DNA of 64,000 nt from NCBI RefSeq assembly GCF_001306035.1, contig NZ_LGCM01000047.1, positions 1 to 64,000 of the forward strand. Reading direction: 5' to 3'. Both the position numbers and the translations under genes were made by a program. This DNA comes from Levilinea saccharolytica. Lineage in GTDB: Bacteria; Chloroflexota; Anaerolineae; Anaerolineales; Anaerolineaceae. Of this stretch, positions 8,347 through 16,857 are shown piece by piece. The number at the start of each line of letters is the position of its first letter. Position 1 is the first letter of the stretch. The notes beneath the pieces were generated by a model. It was not told where the DNA came from, did not search any database, and was given only the letters and a program-made list of their open reading frames with translations.

Positions 8347-9447
8347 TCAGGCGTTCAGAGAAAATTCCTGGTATTCATTCTCACACGGGTTGCCCCAGGT
8401 AGCGTACATCTTCAATTCCGTCAGATCCATAATCAAGGCCGTGATCGTTTTTTCACGGTCTAAAGGGTCCAACGCTGTATCATCATGATTACAGATTGAA
8501 TCCGGATAATTCACATGATCGCGCTGGATGGCTTTCAGCGTCTCCAGCGTGTGCTGTTCCGTTTCGTGCAGCAGCCGCCATGCGCGGTGATAACGCACCC
8601 GCGTGGCCACCAGTTCGTCCGGTTCGCTCTCCACCTGCTGCATTTCCCAGGTCAAAAAATGGTTGGTATGCACCATCGACCCATCTTCGCCGTACAACAG
8701 GGCGAATTTTCTTGCCGAAACTTCCACGCTGTACAGTTCTCCGTTCGCATCCGCCAGCAGGTGATTATACCCCGCAGCGCGGTGCGGAACCAGCGTGCGG
8801 CGGATGGCTTCACCGGGGGTTTGTGCCGCCAGTACCGCCCGCGAAGCCACAATTCTGGGGATGCCGATGCGCGAATCGGTGGGATAGACCGAATCACAGC
8901 ACTGTGCGATCCCATAAGCGTTAAAACCAATATTCGGCAGCAGCCCCCCATAGGTCATGGCCAGCATCGGCGGCTCATCATCCGTGGTCACATGGATAAT
9001 TGCCAAATCATCTTCGTCTTCAGGAACCCAGTCTTCATTATGAGCCACCAACACATGCCCATTGGCCGTGCGCCGTTGATTCACGGCCAGACTGGTGCAT
9101 TTGGTTAAATGCAGCGCGTCAACCGTCACCGCCTCCATCGCGTTCAGCACCACGATATCGTCAAAAGACACATTGGCCCCTTCTGCAATCCCGCGCATTT
9201 CGTCCACATACTGCCGGAAGCGTTCTTCTGCAAAGGGCAAATATTTGCGCGATTGGTTGATCGCCCCTGTCCAAGAGAGCTGCAGCTGATCGTAGGCTTC
9301 TTGCAGCAGGTGATGAGCATTTTCAATGCTGTGGGCCACCTGTTCCCGCCGGGCCTCCCCCATCTGCCGCCCGATTTCAAAATGGGAGCCTTTTAAGACC
9401 AGCATTTCCAGTTGTCGCATTGGTTTTTTTAATTCTTTGCGGATCAT
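8347..9447 (-). CDS. C45-family peptidase / acyl-CoA:6-aminopenicillanate acyltransferase-like Ntn hydrolase
   Basis: The 366-residue protein resembles the C45 family of N-terminal-nucleophile hydrolases. The predicted nucleophile is Cys117 in TKCTSLAVN; in this family autocleavage before that Cys exposes it. The conserved VAHNEDW segment follows it, as expected. Family members hydrolyse or transfer amides, and many are annotated as peptidases acting on small N-acylated substrates. The ATG (9447) has AGGAGA six bases upstream and overlaps the stop of the preceding creatininase fusion gene as ATGA, so the two are translationally coupled. The context (peptide importer, S9 peptidase) suggests work on imported peptides or acylated amino acids. 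Confidence 0.75.
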   Translation of the reverse strand: MIRKELKKPMRQLEMLVLKGSHFEIGRQMGEARREQVAHSIENAHHLLQEAYDQLQLSWTGAINQSRKYLPFAEERFRQYVDEMRGIAEGANVSFDDIVVLNAMEAVTVDALHLTKCTSLAVNQRRTANGHVLVAHNEDWVPEDEDDLAIIHVTTDDEPPMLAMTYGGLLPNIGFNAYGIAQCCDSVYPTDSRIGIPRIVASRAVLAAQTPGEAIRRTLVPHRAAGYNHLLADANGELYSVEVSARKFALLYGEDGSMVHTNHFLTWEMQQVESEPDELVATRVRYHRAWRLLHETEQHTLETLKAIQRDHVNYPDSICNHDDTALDPLDREKTITALIMDLTELKMYATWGNPCENEYQEFSLNA

Positions 9448-10898
9448 GGTTTTCTCCTGCGCTTTTCTGTCCTGCGCCGGTGTTGCTCTAAAATTTCACA
9501 CACATGCTGCACCTTTTCGGCCGCGGCAGCCTCCAACCACAGCCGCCCTTTCTCGGCGGTGCCCAAACTGCCGGCCCCATAAGCGCCCGTGGCGGTGTCA
9601 TCCTCCCAGGGTGGATTGGCGATCAGCGCGCCGCCCTCCACCCAGTCCATCCGGTACGATTCGGTTTCAATAAAATCTACCTCATCCACCACCCGTTCCA
9701 TGTGCACATCCGTCGGGTTCAAATACAGGTACAGCGAGGTTTCCAACTCACAGGCATGCCCCATGCCCCCCGGCCGCGACTGGCGATGGCGTTCCAGCTC
9801 AGCAATGCCCTGCGGACCGGATAAATACAGCCAGGCCGTGGCGGCAAACCCATTGGGGTGGCGTTCGCCCACCGCCTTGACTGCGTTCACCAGGTAAGAA
9901 CAGCTGCCGCCGTGCCCGCTGAGGAAATACAGAGTCTCAAACCCGCGTGCGTTCAGCACATCCGCCGCCGCAATGCAGAAATCTTCAAAGGCGCGCCCGC
10001 CGCAGTTCAGTGTACCCGCGAAGCTGCTGCGGTGCGTGCTGACCCCATACGGCACCACAGGCAGGCAGGCTGCCAGCTCCGGCACAGCCGCTGCCGTGCG
10101 TTCGGCCACGGCTTCAATCAAACGCGTGTCCACGTCCAGCGGCAGGTGATAACCGTGCTGCTCGGTGTGTCCGAAGGGGATCAAAATCACCTTGCCGCGC
10201 TGCGCATCCTCCGGCAGCGGGCGGGCGGGTTCGCGCGGCGTTTTCAGGTACAAGCCGTACTCGCCCACATCCACGCCGCAGCCCGCCGGAAGCAGAGCAT
10301 AGGCGCGAGTAAAGCCGTCCTCACGCAAACTGCCCACCAGGTTGCGCACCACCTCCCCCAAAACCGCCGCTGGCAGTTCCAGCCCGCTGCCGCGCCAGCC
10401 GTAGGGAAAAATCGGCAGCAGCCCCACCCGCGCAGGGTAGCCCAGCGCCTCGGCCAGCCGCTCCAGCGGATACCCGCCCCCCAAAGGCAGCACCAGCGGC
10501 GTATCCCGCGCCAGATCCGCCGCCTCCGGCCAGGTCAGGCGTTCGTAGGGGAAGAACAGGGTCAGCATGGATTCAAAGTAGCGCTCCTGAAAATCCACCG
10601 CCTGCAAAATTTCTTCCGCCGTCAGCCGCGCCGCCGCGGGCGTCACCACCAGCTTGTCTTCCACATCGTCCAGGCGGTGAATTACCCCCACACACACGCC
10701 CTCAAAGTGCTCCAGGGGTTCTTCCACCCCCAGCACATAAGCGTCCAGCGCATCCCCATCCGGGGCCAGCGTTCCCGGCACATAACCGTAATTCACCGGG
10801 TACAGAAAACCGTGCTGCGGGTGGTGTGAACCTTTCGGGCGGTCAATTTCCACCCGCACCGCGCGCCCCAGGCTGCTGCTGTCGATCCGCATCTTCAT
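9444..10898 (-). CDS. Fusion of inorganic-pyrophosphatase-like domain, degenerate creatininase-like repeat and creatininase-family amidohydrolase
   Basis: Residues 1-130 resemble the small pyrophosphatase-like proteins common in Firmicutes (IDRPKGSHHPQHGFLYPVNYGY, DGDALDAYVLG, VIHRLDDVEDKLVV). Residues about 235-480 are a creatininase-family amidohydrolase with the metal-binding GHTEQHGYHLPLDVDT and SGHGGSC motifs intact. Between them, PLVLPLGG...GLLPIFPYGW...SLREDGFTRAYALLPAG follows the creatininase sequence pattern without its metal ligands, so it looks like a decayed duplicate. The creatininase fold hydrolyses cyclic or linear amides such as creatinine. The gene lies in the peptide uptake operon between the S9 and C45 peptidases. 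Both N- and C-terminal assignments come from motifs; the activity of the first domain is unknown. Confidence 0.7.
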   Translation of the reverse strand: MKMRIDSSSLGRAVRVEIDRPKGSHHPQHGFLYPVNYGYVPGTLAPDGDALDAYVLGVEEPLEHFEGVCVGVIHRLDDVEDKLVVTPAAARLTAEEILQAVDFQERYFESMLTLFFPYERLTWPEAADLARDTPLVLPLGGGYPLERLAEALGYPARVGLLPIFPYGWRGSGLELPAAVLGEVVRNLVGSLREDGFTRAYALLPAGCGVDVGEYGLYLKTPREPARPLPEDAQRGKVILIPFGHTEQHGYHLPLDVDTRLIEAVAERTAAAVPELAACLPVVPYGVSTHRSSFAGTLNCGGRAFEDFCIAAADVLNARGFETLYFLSGHGGSCSYLVNAVKAVGERHPNGFAATAWLYLSGPQGIAELERHRQSRPGGMGHACELETSLYLYLNPTDVHMERVVDEVDFIETESYRMDWVEGGALIANPPWEDDTATGAYGAGSLGTAEKGRLWLEAAAAEKVQHVCEILEQHRRRTEKRRRKP

Positions 10899-10913
10899 CC
10901 GCCCACCTCACCT

Positions 10914-12794
10914 TCAGGGTTTTGGCATCAGCCACCAATCTAAAAAGCGTTCAATGCGCTGCCCCACATCCATCAGCACCTCCCACTTGAGAAACCCGTG
11001 GGATTCTCCCGCGTAAGTTTTGTATTCAAAGGTCTTGCCCGCCGCCCGCAGCGCCTCTACCCACTCCTGTGAAGCCTGCGGGGGCACAACCTCATCCTCC
11101 AGCCCGTGCAGAATCAGCACCGGCTTCTGCACCTGGTTCACCTGCAAAATGGGTGAGCCAGCGCGGTACACCTCCCGGTTCAGCGCCGGATGGCCCAACT
11201 GCATCTCGGTATACAGGCGCGTGCCGCGTTCACACAACGCCCACGAGCTAAAAATGTCCGCGTCGCCGTACAGACACACTCCGCAGGCGAAGCGGTGCTC
11301 TGGGTCGCGCGACAGACTGCACACGGTCATATAGCCGCCGTAGCTGCCCCCCATGATGCCGATGCGCTCCGCGTCCACCCCAGTCAACCCGCTCAGGTAT
11401 CGCGCTCCATACAGGCAGTCCTGGGTGTCGCCGATGCCCCAACTGTCCTGATTGAGCAGCTCAAATTCGCGCCCATAGCCGCTGCCGCCGCGGTAGTTGA
11501 TCGCCAGATAGGTGTAACCTTTGGCCACCAGATACTGCACAAAGGGGTCCCAATCATACACGTATTGGTCTCGCGGCCCGCCGTGCGGGTGCAAAATGGC
11601 TGCGCCGTTAGGTTTTTCCGGGCGGAACAAAAGGGCCGGGATGCGCAGCCCGTCAAAACTGGGGTAACTCACCGCCTCCGGCATCACCCGTTTCAGCCCC
11701 TCCATCGCCTCCGGCAGCGAAACGGTCAGCGCCCGCACGGTCCCGGCCTCCAAGCGTCCCTCGGCCCCCGCTCGCAGGGTCATACGGTAAATATCCGGCG
11801 GGGTGAGCGGATCCGTGTATTCAAAGGTCAAAAAATCGCCCTTCGGGCCCCACTGCGGGTGCAGGTGGCAGCCCAGCCGTTCGCGCAGCAGGTGCAGCCC
11901 GCCGCTGACCGCATCCACCAGCCCCAGGTGAAACGCCCCATTATCGTTCACCGTCACCGCCAGCCAGCGCCCATCCGGCGACCAGGCCAGATCCGCCAGG
12001 TCCTTGCCCGCCTGGGTCAGGCACGTCGCCGGGCCGCCCGCGCTATCCGCTGTCCAAACCTCATAAAACCCGCTGCGGTTGGATAAAAAGGCAATTCGCC
12101 CCCCATCCGGCGACCAGCGCGGTGAGGCGTCGCGCGTACCGGGCTGGCCTTCAATGCGCCGCTCATGCCCGCCCCCCAAATTCACCAGGCGTAGCTCCCA
12201 GCGGTTTAGATCGGCCAGGGGTGCAAACACCGCCGCCGCCCATTTTCCGTCGGGCGAAGGCCGCACCTCCAGATAATCCCCTGCGCCGCTGGCCGCCAGC
12301 CGCGGCCAGCCCCCCTGCCGGTCGCCCAGTACAATCTGGGTCATTTCGTCTCGCTCCACGCTCATCAGCAGGCCAAAGCTGTCCGGCATCCACACGGGCG
12401 AGCCGGCCCGTGCAGTGAAATCGCTCACCGGTTTGGCCAAAGCTCCGCGCGCCGCCACCTGCACCACGCCGTCTACGGTGAAAGCCAGATATTGGCTGTC
12501 CGGCGACCAGCGCGGGGTCTCTTCCCACCAATACTGATAGGCTGGCCGTCCCACGCTGACCCGCTGCGGCCACCCCCCAGCAGCAGGCATGCTGTACACT
12601 TCGGTAAAGCCGTCCCGATCCCATAGGAAGGCAACGGTCTTCCCATCTGGCGACAGGCTGTGATTGTAAATCCGGTTAACGCTGTGCACCAATCCCAGGC
12701 TCCACCCCGGCGGCGGCTTCAAATCTGGCCGCGGCAAAGACGGCCAGCCGCTGCGCTCATCCGTCACATTCACCTGCGGACGATCGTTTTTCAT
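10914..12794 (-). CDS. S9 family serine peptidase (acylaminoacyl-peptidase/prolyl oligopeptidase-like)
   Basis: The 626-residue protein has an N-terminal beta-propeller of TolB-like repeats (SPDGKTVAFLWD, SPDGGRIAFLSN, SPDGRWLAVT and similar, residues about 40-370) that filters substrates. A C-terminal alpha/beta hydrolase domain follows. The catalytic serine is in GIMGGSYGGYM, the aspartate in HGLEDEVVPP and the histidine in GESHGFLKWE, so the triad is complete. No signal peptide is visible, which suggests cytoplasmic cleavage of short peptides. It starts 12 bases after the stop of the ABC ATPase gene. With the importer it forms an import-and-hydrolyse unit. Confidence 0.9.
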   Translation of the reverse strand: MKNDRPQVNVTDERSGWPSLPRPDLKPPPGWSLGLVHSVNRIYNHSLSPDGKTVAFLWDRDGFTEVYSMPAAGGWPQRVSVGRPAYQYWWEETPRWSPDSQYLAFTVDGVVQVAARGALAKPVSDFTARAGSPVWMPDSFGLLMSVERDEMTQIVLGDRQGGWPRLAASGAGDYLEVRPSPDGKWAAAVFAPLADLNRWELRLVNLGGGHERRIEGQPGTRDASPRWSPDGGRIAFLSNRSGFYEVWTADSAGGPATCLTQAGKDLADLAWSPDGRWLAVTVNDNGAFHLGLVDAVSGGLHLLRERLGCHLHPQWGPKGDFLTFEYTDPLTPPDIYRMTLRAGAEGRLEAGTVRALTVSLPEAMEGLKRVMPEAVSYPSFDGLRIPALLFRPEKPNGAAILHPHGGPRDQYVYDWDPFVQYLVAKGYTYLAINYRGGSGYGREFELLNQDSWGIGDTQDCLYGARYLSGLTGVDAERIGIMGGSYGGYMTVCSLSRDPEHRFACGVCLYGDADIFSSWALCERGTRLYTEMQLGHPALNREVYRAGSPILQVNQVQKPVLILHGLEDEVVPPQASQEWVEALRAAGKTFEYKTYAGESHGFLKWEVLMDVGQRIERFLDWWLMPKP

Positions 12795-12806
12795 ACATCC
12801 TTCCTT

Positions 12807-13814
12807 TCACTCATCCGAACCGCCCCCCGAAACCAGCCAGCAGGCTGCCTGGTGGCTGCCCGCCCCCACAGCCGCCAAAACCGGATCTTCCACCCGGCAG
12901 CGCTCCATCACCTTGGGACAGCGCGGATGAAAACGGCAGCCCGCGGGCACATGCACCGGGTTAGGCGGCTGCCCTTGCAGAATGATCCGCTCGCGCCGCT
13001 TGCGCGGATTCGGCACCGGAATCACCGACAGCAGCGCCTGGGTATAGGGGTGCGCCGGGCTTTCCAGCACCGCCTGCGTCTCCCCCAGTTCCACAATGCG
13101 CCCCAAATACATCACCGCCACCCGGTCTGCCAGGTAGGCCGAAGTGGCCAGGTCGTGGGTGATCAGCAGCACGCTGATGCCGCGCCGCTCGCGCAGCTCG
13201 GCCAACAGATTCAATATCTCCGCGCGGATGCTCACATCCAGCATGGACACCGGCTCATCCGCCAGCAGCACTTCCGGCTCCAACACCAAAGCCGCCGCAA
13301 TCACCACGCGCTGCCGCTGCCCGCCGGAAAGCTCATGCGGCAGGCGGTTCATAAAGATGTGGGCGGGCTTCAGCCCAGCCTCTTCCAGAGCTTTTTCCAC
13401 CCGCCCCCGGCGCTCTTCGCGGTTCTGCGCCAACCGGTGCACATCCAGCGGCTCCGCCACGATTTCGCCGATGGTCATCAGCGGGTTCAAGGATTCATAC
13501 GGGTCCTGAAACACCATCTGAATCTGGCGGCACAGACGCTGCCGTCCGGCGCGGCTCTGGCGGGTGACATCCTCACCTTCGAACCAGATCGTCCCCTGGG
13601 TGGGTTTTTCCAGGCCCATCAGGGTCAGCGCCAGGGTAGATTTTCCGCAGCCGCTTTCCCCCGCCAGAGCCAGGATTTCGCCTTTTTCCAGGCGCAAATC
13701 CACCCCATCCAGCGCATGCACAAATTCACTGGTGCGCGCCCAAATGCCGCTCCGCCCAGCGGGGAAAAGTTTACGTAAATTGCGCAGTTCCAAAACCGCA
13801 GCCGTCTCGCTCAT
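12807..13814 (-). CDS. Oligopeptide/dipeptide ABC transporter ATP-binding protein (DppF/OppF type)
   Basis: The 335-residue ATPase carries Walker A (GESGCGKST), the signature LSGGQRQRV, Walker B (VLLADEPVSMLD) and the C-terminal oligopeptide-transporter extension with a Cys-containing segment (CRFHPRCP...C), which holds an iron-sulfur cluster in some family members. It pairs with the DppD-type ATPase upstream, and its ATG overlaps that gene's stop. Together they power the two permeases for peptide import. Confidence 0.9.
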   Translation of the reverse strand: MSETAAVLELRNLRKLFPAGRSGIWARTSEFVHALDGVDLRLEKGEILALAGESGCGKSTLALTLMGLEKPTQGTIWFEGEDVTRQSRAGRQRLCRQIQMVFQDPYESLNPLMTIGEIVAEPLDVHRLAQNREERRGRVEKALEEAGLKPAHIFMNRLPHELSGGQRQRVVIAAALVLEPEVLLADEPVSMLDVSIRAEILNLLAELRERRGISVLLITHDLATSAYLADRVAVMYLGRIVELGETQAVLESPAHPYTQALLSVIPVPNPRKRRERIILQGQPPNPVHVPAGCRFHPRCPKVMERCRVEDPVLAAVGAGSHQAACWLVSGGGSDE

Positions 13815-14797
13815 ACCTTGCCCTCCACTAAAAAACAGCGCGCCGTATGTCCCTCTTCAACCGTATACAGCCCCGGCGTTTCCTGATGGCAGCGCTCAAA
13901 AGCCGCCGGGCAGCGCGGCGAAAAGCGGCAGCCGGAGGGTAGAGCGTCCAGGCGCGGCGGGTAACCTGGAATGGAAATCAGCCGCGCATTGGGCTGGCTC
14001 AGGTCGGGGAAGGCTTTCAGCAGATTCTGCGTATATGGGTGAACAGCGTGGTTATACACGCGATCCACATCAGAATATTCCGCCGTCATGCCCCCATACA
14101 TCACCAAAACCGTGTCGCAAATTTCTGCCACCACGCCCAGGTCGTGCGTCACCAGAATCACCGCCAGCCCCAGCCGCTCGCGCAGTTCCAGCAGCAGTTC
14201 CAGAATCTGGGCCTGAATCATTACATCCAGCGCCGTGGTGGGTTCATCCGCAATTAAAACCTGCGGGCGGCAGGCCAGGGCCATGGCAATCATCACCCGC
14301 TGGCGCATCCCGCCTGAAAATTGGAAGGGGTACTGATCTTTGCGGTTGGCGGTAATGCCCACCATTTCCAGCAGCTCTTCCACCCGCCGGGTAGCCTGCG
14401 CCGCGCTGACGCTGGCGTCGTGACGGCGGATGGCCTCGCTGATCTGCTGTTCCACCGGCAGCACCGGGTTCAGCGCGTTCATCGCCCCCTGGAAAATCAT
14501 GGCGATATCGCGCCAGCGCACCTGGCTCATCTCCGTCTCGCTCAAATCCAGCAAATCCTGCCCGCCAAAGCGCACTTCCCCGCGGGTAATACGCCCCGCC
14601 ACCGGCAGCAGCCGCAGCAGGCTGAGCATCAGAGTGGTCTTGCCGCAGCCGCTCTCCCCCACCAGGCCCAGCACTTCACCTTCGCGCAGATCAAAATGCA
14701 CATCCTCCACCGCAGGCAGCAGTTTCCCTTCGCTTTCATACCCCACGCTCAAATGGCGCACGCTGAGCAGCGTTTTTTGGCCGGTCACAGGTTTCAT
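13811..14797 (-). CDS. Oligopeptide/dipeptide ABC transporter ATP-binding protein (DppD/OppD type)
   Basis: The protein of about 328 residues has Walker A (GESGCGKTT), the signature FSGGMRQRV, Walker B ([11 protein letters not shown]) and the family C-terminal extension CRFSPRCP...C. The ATG at 14797 was preferred over an open frame extending to 15244, because the homology begins at this ATG and the extra 5' part is antisense-like overlap with the permease gene. The start overlaps the permease stop by 4 bases (ATGA), indicating translational coupling. Confidence 0.9.
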   Translation of the reverse strand: MKPVTGQKTLLSVRHLSVGYESEGKLLPAVEDVHFDLREGEVLGLVGESGCGKTTLMLSLLRLLPVAGRITRGEVRFGGQDLLDLSETEMSQVRWRDIAMIFQGAMNALNPVLPVEQQISEAIRRHDASVSAAQATRRVEELLEMVGITANRKDQYPFQFSGGMRQRVMIAMALACRPQVLIADEPTTALDVMIQAQILELLLELRERLGLAVILVTHDLGVVAEICDTVLVMYGGMTAEYSDVDRVYNHAVHPYTQNLLKAFPDLSQPNARLISIPGYPPRLDALPSGCRFSPRCPAAFERCHQETPGLYTVEEGHTARCFLVEGKV

Positions 14798-15720
14798 GGC
14801 CGCTCCTCCTTTGCCCCGCGGGCCACCATCTTCGGCCCCACAGACAAATGGTGCCATTCCAGGCGCGGGTTCAGCACCTGCTCCAGCCCCTGCCCCAAGA
14901 GGGTACAGCCCAACACCACCCAAACAATCCCCAAACCGGGCATAATCAGCGCCCACCAGGCCCCCGCGCTGACCCCACCGCGGGTGAAGGCGAAATTCAG
15001 CATTTGCCCCCAGCTCAGCGTGGTAGGGTCGGCCAGTCCCAAGAAGCTCAGTGTGCTTTCCTCCAAAATGGCCAGCGAGATCACCAGCACCGTGTTGGCC
15101 ACCAGCAGCGGCAGCACCAGGGGAAAGATGTGCCGCCGCAAAATGTGAAAATGCCCGCATCCGATGGCCTTGGCGCGCAGCACAAATTTGCGCTCCTTCA
15201 CCGACAGCGTCTGACTGCGCACCAGCCGGGCCGTCCCCGTCCAACCCAGCAGGCCGATCACCAAAATGATGTTCATCAGGCTGGGCTTGGTCAGCGCCAC
15301 CAGCACCACCGCCAGCGGCAGATCGGGGATCACCAGCATAATGTCGGTGATGCGCATCAGGATGTTTTCCACCCGCCCGCCAAAATACCCCGCGGTGATG
15401 CCGATCGTCCCCCCGATGAACACCGAAATGAAAGAGGCAAAAAAGCCCACAATCAGCGAAACGCGCGCCCCATAGATGAAATTGGAAAGCACATCCCGCC
15501 CGGCGTCATCCGTCCCCAGCCAATGCGCTGCGCTGGGCGGCGCGTAAATGTCGTCAATGCTCACCTTGAGGTCCGCCTTGGGGTCATAGGGCGCGATCAG
15601 CGGCGCAAAGACGGCCACAATCACCGCCGCCGCCAGCATGCTCAGCCCCGCCAGCGCCATCCAATTGCGCCGCGCGCTGCGCCAGATCGTCCCGAAAGAA
15701 GTGGTGGTGACGGCGCTCAT
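14794..15720 (-). CDS. Peptide ABC transporter permease (DppC type)
   Basis: The 308-residue inner-membrane protein has the N-terminal DppC segment followed by a BPD_transp_1 domain of about five membrane helices. The EAA-type cytoplasmic loop that contacts the ATPase is seen around AKAIGCGHFHILRRHIFP. It forms the channel with the DppB-type permease encoded just upstream; start and stop codons overlap by 4 bases. Confidence 0.9.
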   Translation of the reverse strand: MSAVTTTSFGTIWRSARRNWMALAGLSMLAAAVIVAVFAPLIAPYDPKADLKVSIDDIYAPPSAAHWLGTDDAGRDVLSNFIYGARVSLIVGFFASFISVFIGGTIGITAGYFGGRVENILMRITDIMLVIPDLPLAVVLVALTKPSLMNIILVIGLLGWTGTARLVRSQTLSVKERKFVLRAKAIGCGHFHILRRHIFPLVLPLLVANTVLVISLAILEESTLSFLGLADPTTLSWGQMLNFAFTRGGVSAGAWWALIMPGLGIVWVVLGCTLLGQGLEQVLNPRLEWHHLSVGPKMVARGAKEERP

Positions 15721-16754
15721 GATTGACCTGCCTGAATGCGCGGATCGAGGTACGAATACAGCAGATCCGCGATGAGATTAGCCGTGATCACGCTCACCGC
15801 GATCAGCAGGAAGGCCCCTTGCAGCATGGGGTAGTCGCGCCGCCCCACCGCGTCAAAAATGGCCAGCCCCAGCCCTGGCCAGGAAAACACCGTCTCAATT
15901 TGAATGGCCCCCGCCACCGTGAAGCCCAAATTCAGCGCCACAATTGTCACCATCGGCAGCAGCGCGTTGCGCAGGGCGTGATCTTTGAGAATTTGAAAGG
16001 TGCTCAGCCCCTTGGCCTTGGCCGTCAGAATGTAATCCTCCGAAAGCACATCCAGCACCGTGCTGCGCATCACCAGCATATATTCCCCCAGCACCACAAT
16101 GGTGAAGGTCAGCGTGGGCAAGATCAAGTGCCGCCCCAAATCCGCCGCTTTCGCCCCCCAATGGGGGTAGGCCATCCCTGGGGTCAGCTTGCCCACCACC
16201 GGCAAGCCAAGCCAGGTGCTGCCCGCAAAAAGCAGCACAATCCCCAGCCAGAAGGTCGGCAAACTCCACGCCACCAGACTGGCGGTCAGCGCCGTAAAGT
16301 CCACCGCCGTGTGCGACTTCCAGGCCGCCACCAGCCCCAAAATGATGCCAAACACAATGGAAAACACCTGCGCCGCCCCCACCAGCAGCACCGTGTTCAG
16401 CAATGCCTCCCCCAACATTGAAGACACCGGCCGATTGGTGTGGTAGCTGGTTCCCAGCTCTCCTCGCAGCAAATTACCCACATAGATGAAAAACTGGGTC
16501 TCCAGCGGGTTCACCCCGCATTTCCCCAGCTTCAGCGGGTTCAGCGTCTCAAAGCAGTTGATCACCGGCTTATCCAGCCCAAAGCGCTCACGAATGGCCT
16601 GTTGGGCCTGCGCCGTCAGCCGCGGATCGCGGATTCCGGCTCGCGCCGGGTCGCCGGGCAGGACGCGGAATAAGAAGAAGTTGAGCGTGATCACAAACAG
16701 GATCGAAAGCAGCGCCCATTGCAGTCTGCGAAGCAGATATGTCAATCGTTTCAA
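15717..16754 (-). CDS. Peptide ABC transporter permease (DppB type)
   Basis: The 345-residue inner-membrane protein carries the DppB N-terminal motif (FFLFRVLPGDPARAG) and a BPD_transp_1 domain with the EAA loop (TAKAKGLSTFQILKDHALRNA). The start codon read here is TTG at 16752-16754, preceded by GGGAGGG five bases upstream. A 103-base gap containing a 13-bp hairpin separates it from the binding-protein gene. Confidence 0.88.
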   Translation of the reverse strand: MKRLTYLLRRLQWALLSILFVITLNFFLFRVLPGDPARAGIRDPRLTAQAQQAIRERFGLDKPVINCFETLNPLKLGKCGVNPLETQFFIYVGNLLRGELGTSYHTNRPVSSMLGEALLNTVLLVGAAQVFSIVFGIILGLVAAWKSHTAVDFTALTASLVAWSLPTFWLGIVLLFAGSTWLGLPVVGKLTPGMAYPHWGAKAADLGRHLILPTLTFTIVVLGEYMLVMRSTVLDVLSEDYILTAKAKGLSTFQILKDHALRNALLPMVTIVALNLGFTVAGAIQIETVFSWPGLGLAIFDAVGRRDYPMLQGAFLLIAVSVITANLIADLLYSYLDPRIQAGQS

Positions 16755-16793
16755 TGGGGGACCCTCCCAATAGCGCGTTCACTTGAAATCATC

Positions 16794-16828
16794 AGGCACA
16801 GGGGGCTGTACACCCGCCCCCTGTGCCT
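16794..16828 (-). promoter_or_regulatory. Intercistronic stem-loop between binding protein and permease genes
   Basis: A perfect 13-bp stem (AGGCACAGGGGGC at 16794-16806 pairing with 16816-16828) and a 9-base loop lie between the solute-binding protein and DppB genes. No T-run follows on the minus strand, so it is not a normal terminator. In many binding-protein operons such hairpins protect the upstream mRNA end, keeping the binding protein in excess; that role is inferred here. Confidence 0.65.
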
Positions 16829-16857
16829 GTAGCTGCGGTTCTCGCCGGCCTGCCGTC

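Noticed and set aside
16741-16760. Alternative ATG start for the DppB-type gene
   Set aside because: No in-frame ATG fits the family N-terminus; TTG with GGGAGGG upstream is better.
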